A stretch of DNA of 64,000 nt from Acidobacteria bacterium AB60 (lineage in GTDB: Bacteria; Acidobacteriota; Terriglobia; Terriglobales; Acidobacteriaceae): contig VANK01000012.1 in NCBI GenBank assembly GCA_008682415.1, positions 62,001 through 126,000 of the forward strand, given 5' to 3'. This document shows, piece after piece, positions 9,484 to 18,431 of this stretch. The position numbers and the translations under genes were made by a program. The notes beneath the pieces were generated by a model. It was not told the DNA's origin. It ran no database searches and worked only from the letters and a program-made list of their open reading frames with translations. Numbering within the stretch: position 1 is the first letter of the stretch; every line of letters starts with the position of its first letter.

Positions 9484-10827
9484 TCATTTCGAAGGATCGA
9501 GTAGCGCCTGGTACACCTCAGCGCGACTGAGGTATTGCAAGCTCGGGCCGTGCCCATTCATGCGCTGGATCATGCCGATGAAGACGATGTCGTTGGTCGG
9601 GTCCACCCAGAACCAGGTTCCGGCAGCGCCGTCCCACAAAAACGTGTCCTTACCATCCGGGAGGTTGGCCATCGCTGGATCGTATTCCACCGCGCAGTTA
9701 TACCCGTATCCAAACCCCGGACGGATCCGCTGGGAACCAATTCCGTAGCCGCCATCGATAATGGCCGGGCTCAAGTGATTGCTGGTCATCAGGTGAACGG
9801 ATGCGGGGGCCAGGACCCGCGCTCCGCTCAACTCGCCTCCGTTCGCCAGCATCTGCGCAAACCGATAGTAGTCTTCGATGGTCGACACCATGCCGCCGCC
9901 CCCGGAAGCGAGCGTGGGCGGCTTCGAATAATCGCGTTGTGGCAGGTTGCCGTTGGGGCGGTCGGTGATGCCGTCCTTGCCGTCCCAGTAGTAGTTGGTG
10001 GCAAAGCGGTCGCGCTTCTCATCCGGCACATAAAAGCCGGCATCCTTCATGCCGAGAGGCGTGTAAATGTTCTCCTGCATGAAGTCGGGAAGCGATTTGC
10101 CCGAGAGCTTCTCTACGATGTAGCCCTCAATGTCCATCGACACGCTGTAGGTCCAACCCTTGCCCGGCTGGTACAGCAGCGGAATCTGCGCCAGCTTGTC
10201 GATGAATTCCTTGAGGTCTTTGGCGCCGAAGAGATTGGCGTCCCGAATCATGCGGTCGACCGGCGTATCTCCGAAGAAGCCGTACGAAAAGCCGGCGGTG
10301 TGCGACATCAATTCCGCCATGGTCGGCTGATGTTCCGGGTCGACAAGGATCATCCGGCCGTCAGAATCCGTGCCGTTGAAGACCTTCAGATGCGCGAACT
10401 CGGGCACGTACTTGGCGATGGGATCGGTGGGGAGCCACTTGCCCTGCTCGTAGAGGATCATCATGGCCACGGCCGTGACCGGCTTGGTCATCGAGAAGTC
10501 GCGGAAAATGGTGTCCTTGGTCATGGGCGCGCCACTGGCCATGTCGCGTGCGCCGTACGTGCGGTAATCGACAATCTTGCCGTGCCGGGCGAGAAGCGTC
10601 ACAATGCCGGCAAACTGCTTGTCGTCGACGCTGCGCTGCATGAGGGCATGCAGACGCTCCAGGCGCTCGGCGCTGAACCCCACCGACTCCGGACTGTGGA
10701 GCGACATGTCCAGAGCGTGGGGTGAGGCGGCGGACGCGCTCTTCTGCGCGTTTCCAGGAAACGTAGTGATAGCCAGGGCCAGGAAAAGCTGCGCGACAAC
10801 AAAACCATGCTGCTCAGGACGGCGCAT
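9484..10827 (-). CDS. Secreted serine hydrolase of the class C beta-lactamase/esterase fold
   Basis: 447 residues with an N-terminal export signal (hydrophobic FVVAQLFLALAITTFPGNA, residues 9-27). The catalytic SxxK motif is S112-M-T-K115. The second motif is Y227 in TYSVSMDIEGY, where the usual Asn of YxN is replaced, as in many esterase-like members. The protein belongs to the beta-lactamase-related PF00144 group of periplasmic esterases, D-aminopeptidases and beta-lactamases. It is more likely an esterase than an antibiotic-resistance enzyme, given the YSV motif and length. It lies 102 bases upstream of the ADOP gene on the same strand. Confidence 0.85.
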   Translation of the reverse strand: MRRPEQHGFVVAQLFLALAITTFPGNAQKSASAASPHALDMSLHSPESVGFSAERLERLHALMQRSVDDKQFAGIVTLLARHGKIVDYRTYGARDMASGAPMTKDTIFRDFSMTKPVTAVAMMILYEQGKWLPTDPIAKYVPEFAHLKVFNGTDSDGRMILVDPEHQPTMAELMSHTAGFSYGFFGDTPVDRMIRDANLFGAKDLKEFIDKLAQIPLLYQPGKGWTYSVSMDIEGYIVEKLSGKSLPDFMQENIYTPLGMKDAGFYVPDEKRDRFATNYYWDGKDGITDRPNGNLPQRDYSKPPTLASGGGGMVSTIEDYYRFAQMLANGGELSGARVLAPASVHLMTSNHLSPAIIDGGYGIGSQRIRPGFGYGYNCAVEYDPAMANLPDGKDTFLWDGAAGTWFWVDPTNDIVFIGMIQRMNGHGPSLQYLSRAEVYQALLDPSK

Positions 10828-10941
10828 CGGTCGATCCCCCGCCCGTTCTCATGCGCCCGGAGGCGGAGTATTCGCCGCGAATCGGATCGCGCAGGAAGGG
10901 CGGCACCTTTATATCAAAAGCGCCGCCGCATCCATTCGCAC

Positions 10942-13900
10942 CTAGTAAATCAGCTTCAGCGAAAACTGAATCTGCCGCGAGTTCCCCGCGGTCTTGCTGA
11001 TCACCCCGAATCCCGTGTCGCGCAGAATCTCGCCCGTGGTCTGATTCACCTGAAGCGTGTTCGAGGGAAGACCCATGGTGACGATATTGAACAGGTTGAA
11101 GAACTCCGACCGGAATTGCAGGTCCATCACCTCGGCGCCGCTGCGCCTGCGCCCGAAAGGCGTGTCCTTGATCAGCGCGAAGTCGAAGTTGTAGAAAGCC
11201 GGCCCGCGGAAAGTATTGCGTCCCAGCGTGCCGAACCTTCCGTCATTGGGTCCGCTTCCTCCCGGCACATGCACCGGGATGGAGAAGAAATCGACCCCGT
11301 TGTCTCCGCCGTGCCCAAAGTAGTCCTCGCGCACTTTGCGGGCGGTGGAGAGCTTGGGCTTGGCGATCTGATCGGGGCGATCGACGCCATTCGAACCATA
11401 ACCCGTCTGCTGGATCCCTGAGTACACCGTGAAGGGAGAACCGGAGCTGATGCTGGAGATGCTCAGCAGCTCCCAACCTCCCGTTACGCTGCGTGGCACA
11501 GCTTGCAGGCCCGGCGCCTGCTGCAGATGCAGATCTTGGGCAAGGCTGAGCCCGAATCCATGCGTCACATCGAAGTTCGACGGACCCTTCTCGCCATGGG
11601 TATCGTAGGGATTCTGGGAGAACCCGGAAGCCGCCGCTCCGGTGGAACCGGTTCCGCCGAGCACCAGGCTGGTATCGTCCAGCGACTTGCTCCACGTATA
11701 GCTGGCCTGCACACCGGGGCCGCCATGGCCCATGGTGCCGGAGAGCGACGTTTGCAGCGCGTGATAGGTGGAGTGGGCGTCGGAGACGATCACGTTCTCC
11801 ACCCCGAACCCGCCAATCACATTCCCTGCACTGTCGAACTCCGTGTGGGGCGCAAATCCGGGAGATGCGCCAGCGTAGGCATTGGGGAAGCTGTAGCGCG
11901 GCAGCTTCTCGCTCGCCGTGCCTACGTACGCCGCATCCGCCGTGAGATTGCCGATCTTCCGCTCCAGCCCGAGGGTCCAGGTGTACATCGTGGCGTTGTT
12001 GAACTTCAGGTCGATGCCGCTCAGGTTCAGCGCGCTGACCCCCTGGCTCGGCTTGGTCAGGGCTGCCAGGTCCTTTTCGAACCGGTCCACGTCCATGACG
12101 GTGTTGGCATGGATTGACTTGGTGTTGTTCGACAGCGGAATCTGTGCGCCGCCAGGTGTGAACACTCCGGGCAGTTCATTGGGCGTGATCTGAAACCCAT
12201 AGTGGATCGGATTGGCCGACGCCGAGAGCAGCCTGGGATACATCACGAAGGGCGTCGAGCCGGTAAGAAAGTTGTCCTGCCAGATGTTGGGTGGAATGGC
12301 CATGATCGCCGCCCCCGCGTGCACCTGGACTTTGCTGGTCGCCTGCCACGCCACCTGGACACGCGGCTCGAAGGCGTGCCAGTTCGTCTGATAGCCCGGC
12401 TGAGGATTGACCACGTATTGCTGCGTGCCGTTGATCGTCCGGAACGCCGCGGTGCGGTGCGCCCGCTCCGCGATGGGCGTGTACAGGTCCCAGCGCACGC
12501 CGTAATCCAGGGTGACCGTGGGCGTGACCTTCCAGGTGTCCTGAACGTAGGCGCTCACATTATTGCGGTTGATCGCAGCCGGGCCGATATGTTCGCCGCT
12601 CGAGATGCCGGGTGGAGCGATCGCCACCGTGTACGCAAACGGGCTCCCGGAGAGAAAACCGGACAGCGTATCGGGCAAGGGATCACCGGGATGGATGTCG
12701 TGCATCCCGCTTTGCGACAGGATCGTCTCATTCGCGTACGCCTTGCCCCCGCCAAAGTCATACTCGCCGTTCGGGCTGGTGCCAAAGTACGTGGTGTCGC
12801 GATTCAGGCGAACCTCGGCCCCTGCTTTGAACGCATGCCGCCCCCGCAGATAGCTCACGTTCTCCCGCCCGTGGAAGAGGTTTCCGTAAGCCTGCATTAC
12901 CGATCCAGCCGCCGAGTTGAACGCCTCATAGAGCGCATCGTTGAACTTCAACCCGGGATCGGTGTGATCCGCTGTGGGAAAGCCGGGAGTCGAGCGCGTG
13001 ATGCTGATGGACGATTCGAAGGTCAGCTGCGGCGACACCGTCCGCGTCCAGGTCCCCACCACGTTCCGCTGCCGGTCAATGTATTTCACGCCAAAAGCGC
13101 TGTCGATGGCCGTCTGATCGGGATTCGTGGTCGGACCGGTGAGATTGTCCAGGCTGAATCGCGCGAAGAACTGGTCCTTGGACGTGATCCGGTGATCGAA
13201 CCGTACCGAAAACTGGTTGGCGTTGGTCACAACCTTGGAGGCCGTGGCGTAGGTGCGCGCTCCAAAGGCGCCGCCTGGGTTGTTGGGCATGGGGTAGCGA
13301 GCCAGGACCGCCGCGATCCCCGGGTCCACCGGAACATTCAGCGTGTCCGTGCTCCCATCGGGGAACTTAACAACATCCACGCCCGCCCGCTCGCTCGCCG
13401 TCGGCACCGGCATCACCTGCGTCGTCCCCAGCACCTGCCGGAATCCCTGATACTGCACAAAGTAGTACGTCCTCTTGCGCCCGTCGTAGACGTGCGGCAG
13501 ATACACAGGTCCGCCGTTCGTGAATCCGAACTCATTGCGGCGGAACGGCGGAATACGCCCCGGATAGGCCGGCGTGGGGTGATCGAAGTAATTCCGAGCA
13601 TCGAATGCTGAATTGCGCACAAACTCGAAGAACGAACCATGGAACCCGCTCGCGCCCGAGCGCGTGTGGATGTTGGTAAACCCCGCGGCGCCGCGGCCCA
13701 CCTCCGCCGGAAGCCAGCCCGAGGTCGAGTCAATTCCTTCCACCGCATCCACGTTGAAGTTCGAGAAAGTGGAACCGCCCATCTCCGGATCGCTGATGTC
13801 AGCGCCATCCATCGCAAAGGTGGCCTCCACCCCGCGCTGCCCGTTGATTGCGAACTGCTGCGTAAAGTTGGTGGCGCCATTGGCGTCGGTCATGGTGCCG

Positions 13901-14430
13901 GCTGCCAGAAGCAAAAGCTGGCTGAAATCGCGCTTGTTGAGCGGAAGTTCGCTCACGGCCTGGCTCGAAAGAGCCTCTCCGCCCGTGCCCGCCTGGGCCT
14001 GGGCGGCGCTCATCGTCAATTCACCGCGATCGGAGATCTCAATCGCCACCGGCGCGCTCTCTGGCCCCACGTCTACAGTCTGCCCGCTCTCAACGGTGCG
14101 ACCGTTGGCGAGAATGGTCAACCGGTAGCGCCCCACGGGGACGGCCTGCATTCGGAAGCGGCCGTCGTTCCCCGTGGTCGCCTCTGCCGTGTTGCCGCCG
14201 CCGCTCAGCCGCACAGTCGCTCCCGCGAGCGGCGCGCGCGCCGCGTTCTGCAACACACCTTGCCATGCCGCCGTTGCTGGAGCCTGCTGCGCCCGCAATG
14301 GGACCAGCCACAAACCTGCAACCAGGAGGAGGAGGCAAACGCGCTGCAGGAGTATCGGGGAGACGGCGCCACGCGTAGCCGCGATTATGGATTCAAAAAG
14401 TCCGCGAAGGATTGCGAGAAATGACTTCAT
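10942..14430 (-). CDS. Oar-like TonB-dependent receptor with carboxypeptidase-regulatory-like domain
   Basis: 1162 residues. A long export signal (hydrophobic LLQRVCLLLLVAGLWLVPL, ending LRAQQAP near 50) is followed by a carboxypeptidase-regulatory-like beta-sandwich (LAGATVRLSGGG, GRFRMQAVPVGRYRLTIL; about 55-140). Next come a plug domain (NKRDFSQLLLLAAGTM, DGADISDPEMGG) and a long beta-barrel ending in ...IQFSLKLIY with the usual terminal aromatic residue. This is the acidobacterial OmpA-related/Oar-type outer-membrane receptor, probably importing a polymer-derived ligand. The barrel carries no mark of the specific substrate. A GH42 glycosidase lies about 1.8 kb away on the other strand, which makes a glycan ligand possible but unproven. 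Confidence 0.9.
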   Translation of the reverse strand: MKSFLAILRGLFESIIAATRGAVSPILLQRVCLLLLVAGLWLVPLRAQQAPATAAWQGVLQNAARAPLAGATVRLSGGGNTAEATTGNDGRFRMQAVPVGRYRLTILANGRTVESGQTVDVGPESAPVAIEISDRGELTMSAAQAQAGTGGEALSSQAVSELPLNKRDFSQLLLLAAGTMTDANGATNFTQQFAINGQRGVEATFAMDGADISDPEMGGSTFSNFNVDAVEGIDSTSGWLPAEVGRGAAGFTNIHTRSGASGFHGSFFEFVRNSAFDARNYFDHPTPAYPGRIPPFRRNEFGFTNGGPVYLPHVYDGRKRTYYFVQYQGFRQVLGTTQVMPVPTASERAGVDVVKFPDGSTDTLNVPVDPGIAAVLARYPMPNNPGGAFGARTYATASKVVTNANQFSVRFDHRITSKDQFFARFSLDNLTGPTTNPDQTAIDSAFGVKYIDRQRNVVGTWTRTVSPQLTFESSISITRSTPGFPTADHTDPGLKFNDALYEAFNSAAGSVMQAYGNLFHGRENVSYLRGRHAFKAGAEVRLNRDTTYFGTSPNGEYDFGGGKAYANETILSQSGMHDIHPGDPLPDTLSGFLSGSPFAYTVAIAPPGISSGEHIGPAAINRNNVSAYVQDTWKVTPTVTLDYGVRWDLYTPIAERAHRTAAFRTINGTQQYVVNPQPGYQTNWHAFEPRVQVAWQATSKVQVHAGAAIMAIPPNIWQDNFLTGSTPFVMYPRLLSASANPIHYGFQITPNELPGVFTPGGAQIPLSNNTKSIHANTVMDVDRFEKDLAALTKPSQGVSALNLSGIDLKFNNATMYTWTLGLERKIGNLTADAAYVGTASEKLPRYSFPNAYAGASPGFAPHTEFDSAGNVIGGFGVENVIVSDAHSTYHALQTSLSGTMGHGGPGVQASYTWSKSLDDTSLVLGGTGSTGAAASGFSQNPYDTHGEKGPSNFDVTHGFGLSLAQDLHLQQAPGLQAVPRSVTGGWELLSISSISSGSPFTVYSGIQQTGYGSNGVDRPDQIAKPKLSTARKVREDYFGHGGDNGVDFFSIPVHVPGGSGPNDGRFGTLGRNTFRGPAFYNFDFALIKDTPFGRRRSGAEVMDLQFRSEFFNLFNIVTMGLPSNTLQVNQTTGEILRDTGFGVISKTAGNSRQIQFSLKLIY

Positions 14431-14641
14431 GGTTTTGACCTGACAAAGTGCGTCGCTCGGAACAATCGAAGTGCGCGCACTCCTCTACTAAAAGGTTTTT
14501 GTAGCCCATTTGACAGCTTTCAACGAAAAGGGTACGAACCGGAATTATATGTTGTTCCCCTGAAGGCGAGCGACAGGAATGTGACCGTGGGAAACGATTG
14601 TTTGGAGGGATCTTCTCGATTTCCTAAAATGGACATATCGC

Positions 14642-16045
14642 ATGACCGTGGCGCCAGCCAACCCGTCCATGACGCTCTCCGGCGAAACGGAGACCATTGC
14701 GGCAATTTCGACAGCGCCGGGTCGCGGCGGCATCGGGATCGTGCGCGTGAGCGGCCCTCTGGCTTCCTCCATCGCCGCCCAGCTTGTGCGTCTCCGCCAG
14801 CCTCTGGAGCACGCCCGCGCGCGTCTCGCCGATGTTCTGGACGCGCCCGGTGAGGATCAGAGAAGCGATCGCATCGACGAGGCTGTCGTCACCTTCTTCG
14901 CCGGGCCAAACTCCTACACTGCGGAAGATCTGATCGAGATCGCTGCCCACGGCTCTCCCGTCGTGCTCGACCTGCTGTTGCGGCGCGCGCTCGAACTTGG
15001 AGCACGCCTCGCAGAGCCCGGTGAGTTCACCCAACGCGCCTTTCTTGCCGGCCGTCTCGATCTGACCCAGGCCGAAGCCGTGCGCGACCTCATCGAGGCC
15101 CAGACCCTGACCCAGGCACGGCAGGCCGCGAGCCAGATGGGTGGAGCGCTCAGCCGCCGCGTCGCTCCCCTCAAGCAGGACCTCGTAGAGCTGATCGCCC
15201 TCCTTGAAGCCGGAATCGACTTTGCCGAGGACGACATCGACGTCACCCCCCAGCAGGAGATTGCGCGGCGTATCCAACAACTCACGGCCCCGCTGGAGAG
15301 ACTGGACGCCTCCTTCGCGCGTGGCCGCATCATCCACGACGGGCTTAGCCTGGCCATCGTTGGCCGTCCGAACGTGGGCAAGAGCTCTCTGTTCAACCGC
15401 CTCGTCGAACGCGATCGCGCCATCGTCACCGCTACGCCGGGCACCACGCGCGACACCGTAAGCGAACGCATCGCCCTCGGCGGCATCCCTCTCGAACTGG
15501 TCGACACCGCGGGCCTGCGCGAGGCCCACGAAGAGGCAGAGAAGATAGGCATCGTGCGCAGCCGTGAGGCTCTTGCCGACGCGGCTCTCGTATTGGTCGT
15601 CCTGGATGCCACCCGCTCTCCGGACCAGGAGGAGCGTGAACTGCTGGCGGGTGTGCAGGGGCGGCCGGCGCTCGTGGCCCTGAACAAGAGCGATCTCCAA
15701 CCCGGACACGCCCTGCCCGACGACTTCGAAGGCCTGCCCGTTGTCCGCACCTCGGCCCTGACCGGCGAAGGCATCTCCTCTCTGCGGGAACGAATCCTTG
15801 CGCTCGCGTCGGGCGGAGCCGCCAGCGAGCTGGGCATGCTCACCAGCCTCCGCCATCACCAGGCCGTCTCCACGGCCCTCGAGGCCATCAGGAGTGCCGA
15901 CTTGGCCAACCGCAACGAGATCCCTCACGAGATGATCCTGCTCGATCTATACCGGGCTCTCTGGGCCCTCGACTCGCTCACCGGCCAAACCACCTCCGAC
16001 GACATCCTCAACCTGATCTTCTCCAAGTTCTGCATCGGTAAATAA
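14642..16045 (+). CDS. mnmE: tRNA modification GTPase MnmE
   Basis: 467 residues. The N-terminal formyl-THF-binding domain carries STAPGRGGIGIVRVSG. A helical domain surrounds the G domain: G1 GRPNVGKSS (241-249), TPGTTRDT, DTAGLRE and NKSD. The C-terminal FCIGK supplies the invariant cysteine. With MnmG it makes the cmnm5 modification on wobble uridine 34 of certain tRNAs. mnmG is not adjacent. A second possible start, ATG at 14669, matches the family length equally well; neither has a strong ribosome-binding site. Confidence 0.95.
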   Translation: MTVAPANPSMTLSGETETIAAISTAPGRGGIGIVRVSGPLASSIAAQLVRLRQPLEHARARLADVLDAPGEDQRSDRIDEAVVTFFAGPNSYTAEDLIEIAAHGSPVVLDLLLRRALELGARLAEPGEFTQRAFLAGRLDLTQAEAVRDLIEAQTLTQARQAASQMGGALSRRVAPLKQDLVELIALLEAGIDFAEDDIDVTPQQEIARRIQQLTAPLERLDASFARGRIIHDGLSLAIVGRPNVGKSSLFNRLVERDRAIVTATPGTTRDTVSERIALGGIPLELVDTAGLREAHEEAEKIGIVRSREALADAALVLVVLDATRSPDQEERELLAGVQGRPALVALNKSDLQPGHALPDDFEGLPVVRTSALTGEGISSLRERILALASGGAASELGMLTSLRHHQAVSTALEAIRSADLANRNEIPHEMILLDLYRALWALDSLTGQTTSDDILNLIFSKFCIGK

Positions 16046-16190
16046 TGGGCGCTTCTGGACGCGCCCTCAGCTCCGGACTTAGGATTCTTGTGAACTCAAG
16101 CAAGGCACTCCCTCGGCCCGCAGCTCATTGCCGCGTCCTGGTTTGCCCAAAACCTATTCGTAACCAGCCAGCCATGCAGGGAGGGGAATT

Positions 16191-18374
16191 TTGATCAGGA
16201 CGTCGTTCTCGAAGCGGTTGAGTAAAGGTTTACTTGTCCCCCTGATCTCTGCCATGGCCTTCGCTCAGGCTCCCGCGACCCCTCGCCAGCCCGACATCGA
16301 CTTCCCCACCGTCCTCTATGGCGCCGCCTACTACAACGAGTACATGCCCGGCGACCAGGACGCGCGCCTTGAAAAAGACATCGCCCTCATGAAGGCCGCG
16401 GGCCTCAACGTCGTCCGCATGGGCGAGTCCACCTGGAGCCTGTGGGAGCCCGAAGACGGCCGCTTCGAGTATGCCTGGATGGATCACATCGTCGATGCCA
16501 TGGGTAAGGCCGGGATCAAGGTGATCCTCGGCACGCCCACCTACTCCGTCCCTGCGTGGATGGCGCATCAGCATCCCGAGATCCTCGCCGATCGCATCCC
16601 ACCCGGCCAGTTCGGCGGCAAGGCCGTCCCCGGCGCCTATGGCATGCGCCAGAATATGGACACCGACTCGCCCGCCTATCGCTTCTACGCCGAGCGCCTG
16701 ATCCGCCACATCGTCGCGCACTACAAAGACAATCCCGCCGTCATCGGCTGGCAGCTCGACAATGAAACGGCGAGCTACGACGCTGCCAATCGCGACGTCT
16801 TCATCGGATTCCAGCACTATCTCGAAAAGAAGTTCGGCACGCCCGAGGCGCTGAGCAAAGCGTGGTTCCTCAACTACTGGGGCGAGAACCTGCACTCCTG
16901 GGAAGACCTCCCCACGCGCGACGGCGCGCAGAGCACCGGCTACAAGCTGGAGTGGTCACGCTGGAGCCAGATGCGCGTCACCGACTTTCTTCAGTGGCAG
17001 GCCGACCTCGTACGCGAGTGCGCCGGTCCGCGCCAGTTCATCACCACTGATTACGGCGGCATGATGAAGCGCGACGTAAATGAGAACGGCGTCGCCGCTG
17101 CCCTCGACATCGTCGCGGACAATATCTACCACTTCGTCCCGCAGGATCGCTACGACGGCGCCACGCAGTCCATCCAGGGCGACTTCAGCCGCTCTCTCAA
17201 GCACAGCAATTACCTGGTCACGGAGACCAACGCGCAATCCACCGACTGGACCTCTTCGTACCAGTACCCGCCCTACGATGGCCAGCTTCGCGAGAACGTC
17301 TACACGCACCTGGCCAACGGCGCCAACATGGTGGAGTACTGGCACTGGGCCTCCATCCCCGCCAACCAGGAGACCTACTGGAAGGGCATCCTCTCCCACG
17401 ATCTCGAGCCCAACCGCGTCTACGCCGAGATGAGCCGCACCGCCCACGAACTCGAAAAGATCGGTCCCCACCTCGTCGGTCTCAAGATTCACAACGACGT
17501 CGCCATCCTCTACAGCCGCGACTCCGCCAACGCCATTGACTTCATGCCCTTCACCTCAGGCGGCGGCCAGTGGGCCTTCGGGCATGGCGCGGCCGATTAC
17601 TCCGCCCTCGTCCAACAGCTCCATCACTCGCTCTATCAACTCAACATCGGCTCCGACTTCGTCTTCCCCGAAACGCAGGACTTCTCCGCGTACAAGGTCC
17701 TCATCGTGCCCGCCCTCTATATCGCTGATGACGCTCTGCTCCAGCGCATCGCCGATTACGTCAAGAATGGCGGCCATGTGCTCATGACCTTCAAGTCCGG
17801 CTTCGCCAATGAGAACTCCGCCGTGCGCTCCGTCCGCGCTCCCGGGCCGCTGCGCGAGGCCGCAGGATTTAGCTACCAGGAGTTCTCCAACCTCGATCAT
17901 CCGCTCGCCCTCAAAGGTGATCCCTTCCACGCCGGCGACCAGAACAAGGTCTCCTACTGGGCCGAGTTCCTCATGCCCGAGCACGCCAAGCCCGTCGCTT
18001 TCTACGACCACCCCTTCTTCGGCAAGTGGCCCGCCATCACGGAGAATCAATACGGCTCCGGAACCCTGCTCTACGAGGGCACCTTCCTCTCTGATGCCAT
18101 GCAGACCGCTCTCCTCCGCGACACGCTGCAGAAGGCCGGCATCTCCGGTCTCGATCCTCAGATCCCTTCGTCTGTCCACGTCCAGCACGGCATCAACAAG
18201 ATGGGCAAGGCCGTGCACTACTACTTCAACTACTCCAGCAGCAACGTCAGCGCGCCCTATCGCTATGACGGCGGCACCAACCTGCTCGACGGCAAGCCGA
18301 TCGCCAAAGGCGCCACGCTCTCCCTCGCCCCGTGGGACCTGGCCATCGTCGAAGAATCCGCGGCGGCCCGTTAA
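16191..18374 (+). CDS. Secreted GH42 beta-galactosidase
   Basis: 727 residues. The start is TTG at 16191, preceded by GGAGGGG 5 bases upstream; the first ATG would remove the signal peptide (cleavage likely near AMAFAQA, residues 21-27). The TIM barrel carries the GH42 acid/base Glu192 in WQLDNET and nucleophile Glu345 in VTETNAQS. The trimerisation-like domain with a Rossmann-type fold and a beta-sandwich follow. It should hydrolyse beta-galactosides, outside the cytoplasm given the signal. Ribulokinase follows after 57 bases, which suggests a role in arabinogalactan-type plant polymer use. Confidence 0.9.
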   Translation: MIRTSFSKRLSKGLLVPLISAMAFAQAPATPRQPDIDFPTVLYGAAYYNEYMPGDQDARLEKDIALMKAAGLNVVRMGESTWSLWEPEDGRFEYAWMDHIVDAMGKAGIKVILGTPTYSVPAWMAHQHPEILADRIPPGQFGGKAVPGAYGMRQNMDTDSPAYRFYAERLIRHIVAHYKDNPAVIGWQLDNETASYDAANRDVFIGFQHYLEKKFGTPEALSKAWFLNYWGENLHSWEDLPTRDGAQSTGYKLEWSRWSQMRVTDFLQWQADLVRECAGPRQFITTDYGGMMKRDVNENGVAAALDIVADNIYHFVPQDRYDGATQSIQGDFSRSLKHSNYLVTETNAQSTDWTSSYQYPPYDGQLRENVYTHLANGANMVEYWHWASIPANQETYWKGILSHDLEPNRVYAEMSRTAHELEKIGPHLVGLKIHNDVAILYSRDSANAIDFMPFTSGGGQWAFGHGAADYSALVQQLHHSLYQLNIGSDFVFPETQDFSAYKVLIVPALYIADDALLQRIADYVKNGGHVLMTFKSGFANENSAVRSVRAPGPLREAAGFSYQEFSNLDHPLALKGDPFHAGDQNKVSYWAEFLMPEHAKPVAFYDHPFFGKWPAITENQYGSGTLLYEGTFLSDAMQTALLRDTLQKAGISGLDPQIPSSVHVQHGINKMGKAVHYYFNYSSSNVSAPYRYDGGTNLLDGKPIAKGATLSLAPWDLAIVEESAAAR

Positions 18375-18431
18375 GATGAACTCCTGATCGCAAACTCCGG
18401 CGTTCCCGCCGCATCACCCAAAGGACTGCCC

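Noticed and set aside
14624..15928. Long open frame on the strand opposite mnmE
   Set aside because: It is the mirror of the mnmE codon pattern in GC-rich DNA; no domain, no ribosome-binding site, and mnmE is certain.
14642..16045. mnmE as a marker of the replication origin
   Set aside because: The usual neighbours (rpmH, rnpA, yidC, mnmG, rsmG, parAB) are all missing and skew does not turn here.
16047..16066. GGGCGC/GCGCCC hairpin after mnmE as terminator
   Set aside because: Six-base stem without a following T-tract.
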